Source: Alphaproteobacteria bacterium (GTDB lineage: Bacteria; Pseudomonadota; Alphaproteobacteria; Caulobacterales; Hyphomonadaceae). From it: a DNA stretch of 64,000 nucleotides. The DNA is taken from positions 1 through 64,000 of the forward strand of contig JAHJYW010000014.1 of assembly GCA_018827375.1 (NCBI GenBank). Reading direction: 5' to 3'. Shown piece by piece: positions 62,947 through 64,000 of this stretch (within the stretch, counting starts at the first letter, position 1; each line of letters starts with the position of its first letter). Made by a program: the position numbers and the translations under genes. The notes under the pieces are model-generated. The model had not been told where the DNA came from. It worked only from the letters and a program-made list of their open reading frames with translations, and searched no databases.

Positions 62947-64000
62947 ATGAAATACCTATTAGCTGCAGTGGCCACAGCGCCGCTTCTTGCCGGCATGGCG
63001 CATGCTCAAGCCGAAGATGAAGTCCGCATTGAACAACCCGTGATCGTAACATTGCCCGGGCCGCAGCGGACCGCCGGGGAATTGGTCAGCAATGTGGCTT
63101 CGCTCGACCGCAAGGCACTCGTCGAAGACTTGTCTTCGACACTGGGAGATACGCTGGACCGTCAGCCCGGCGTCGCATCAACGTCGTTCGGCCAAGGCGC
63201 AAGCCGACCTGTCCTGCGCGGCCTTGGCGCAGAGCGCGTGCAGGTGCTGACCAATGGTATCGGTGTGATCGATGTGTCTGCGGCGAGCCCGGACCACCAG
63301 GTGGCGGCTGACGGGATCGACGCCGTGAAGGTGGAGATCCTGCGTGGGCCGGCAGCGCTGGTCTATGGTGGCCAGGCGATTGGCGGCGTGGTCAATGTGA
63401 TCGACGGCCTGATCATGGAAGACCTGCCCAAGCGGCCGATCTCCGGCGAGGCCTATGCGGCCAGCAACAGTGTCAATGATGGCACGGAGGCCGGGGGCCG
63501 GGTGCAGGGCGTCATGGGATCGCTGGTTGGAACACTTTCTGCCTCGACACGCGATTTCGGCAATTATGACATTCCTTCCTCAGCCCAGTCTGATCGCCTG
63601 CGCGCTCAAAACGGTGAGCCGGCCGGACCTGATGGTGAGCTGCCGAACTCTTTCGTCCAGACCAATTCGCTTGCAGGCGGCCTGTCATGGGTCGGCGACA
63701 ATGCCTTCCTCGGCGGCGCCGTGCGGCAACAATCGTCGCAGTATGGTCTGCCGCTTGAAGAAGAAGCCTTCATCGACCTGACGCAGACGCGTTATGATGT
63801 GCGCGGCGGGCTCAATATCGACAATGGCTTCCTGACCAACATCAAGGCGGCTGCCTCTGTGGCCGATTATGAGCATACGGAGTTTGAGGGGCCGGGTGAA
63901 CCCGGCACTATCTTCAAGACGGAAGGTTTTGAAGGCCGCATCGAGGCTGGCCACGTGCTGGGCCCGCTGGAAGGGGAATTCGGTATCCAGTATGCGGACA
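62947..64000 (+). CDS. TonB-dependent receptor, ZnuD-like (5' part)
   Basis: The frame is open from ATG 62947 to the window end, about 351 residues. The signal peptide is MKYLLAAVATAPLLAGMAHA. The TonB box-type region and plug domain follow: TLGDTLDRQPGVASTSFGQGASRPVLRGLGAERVQVLTNGIGVIDVSAASPDHQVAADGIDAVKVEILRGPAALVYGGQAIGGVVNV. The pattern ASPDHQ matches ZnuD-type zinc receptors. Beta-barrel strands begin at about residue 175. The rest lies outside the window. Confidence 0.87.
   Translation, partial: MKYLLAAVATAPLLAGMAHAQAEDEVRIEQPVIVTLPGPQRTAGELVSNVASLDRKALVEDLSSTLGDTLDRQPGVASTSFGQGASRPVLRGLGAERVQVLTNGIGVIDVSAASPDHQVAADGIDAVKVEILRGPAALVYGGQAIGGVVNVIDGLIMEDLPKRPISGEAYAASNSVNDGTEAGGRVQGVMGSLVGTLSASTRDFGNYDIPSSAQSDRLRAQNGEPAGPDGELPNSFVQTNSLAGGLSWVGDNAFLGGAVRQQSSQYGLPLEEEAFIDLTQTRYDVRGGLNIDNGFLTNIKAAASVADYEHTEFEGPGEPGTIFKTEGFEGRIEAGHVLGPLEGEFGIQYAD

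Overview
The window is about 64 kb of high-GC, densely coded chromosome from an alphaproteobacterium. It most resembles the Caulobacterales/Hyphomonadaceae lineage. The support is a mur/fts cell-wall block, a complete Flp/Tad (cpa) pilus locus, a DivL-type kinase with Tyr in place of the phospho-accepting His, candidate CtrA boxes (TTAA-N7-TTAA), a bactofilin, and an IlvB of alphaproteobacterial type. The genus assignment is inference. I see no phage, IS element, CRISPR array, rRNA or convincing tRNA; this looks like core genome.

Layout. 1-4.7 kb: end of murD, then ftsW, murG and murC, with a DUF3291 gene inserted between murG and murC on the other strand. 4.8-6.4 kb: an MFS transporter. 6.4-18.6 kb: the Tad pilus locus. 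Two TadE-type pseudopilins and a secretin-N-domain protein lie on the minus strand, pilA-cpaA-cpaB-cpaC-cpaD-cpaE-cpaF-tadB-tadC on the plus strand, and tadD on the minus strand. 18.7-29.1 kb: peptidase, TPR, EF-hand and diguanylate cyclase genes, then two glycosyltransferases (GT4, GT9). 29.1-34.7 kb: translation block infC, I78 inhibitor, rpmI, rplT, pheS, pheT. 34.7-37.3 kb: potassium channel, dapB, and a small PTS pair (EIIA-Man and HPr). 37.3-46.3 kb: EF-hand protein, divL, a diguanylate cyclase, a lipoprotein methyltransferase, an SDR, a Cys-rich Sel1 protein, a bactofilin, a GH25 lysozyme and an EEP-family hydrolase. 46.3-52.3 kb: a minus-strand branched-chain amino-acid operon (ilvB, unknown, ilvN, unknown, ilvC) behind miaA. 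It has a promoter, a leader peptide and an attenuator that can be read directly. 52.3-64 kb: serB, a Tat-exported aminotransferase, hflK-hflC-DUF2065-Do protease, mrp, SMP-30, folA, a VUT-family transporter, aqpZ, and the first third of a ZnuD-like TonB receptor that runs off the end.

Most genes are ordinary and well recognised. The most informative non-coding signals are these: the ilv attenuator with a 12-residue Leu/Val/Ile-rich leader peptide; an AUA start codon for infC overlapped by a 9-codon ORF; a terminator-shaped hairpin in the pilA 5' leader; a perfect CtrA box upstream of divL; and a 400-bp gap before rpmI that contains four consecutive inverted repeats. I did not find a clearly undescribed multi-gene system. 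The nearest candidates are the two uncharacterised genes interleaved by ATGA overlaps among the ilv genes, and the Tat/lipoprotein PLP aminotransferase.
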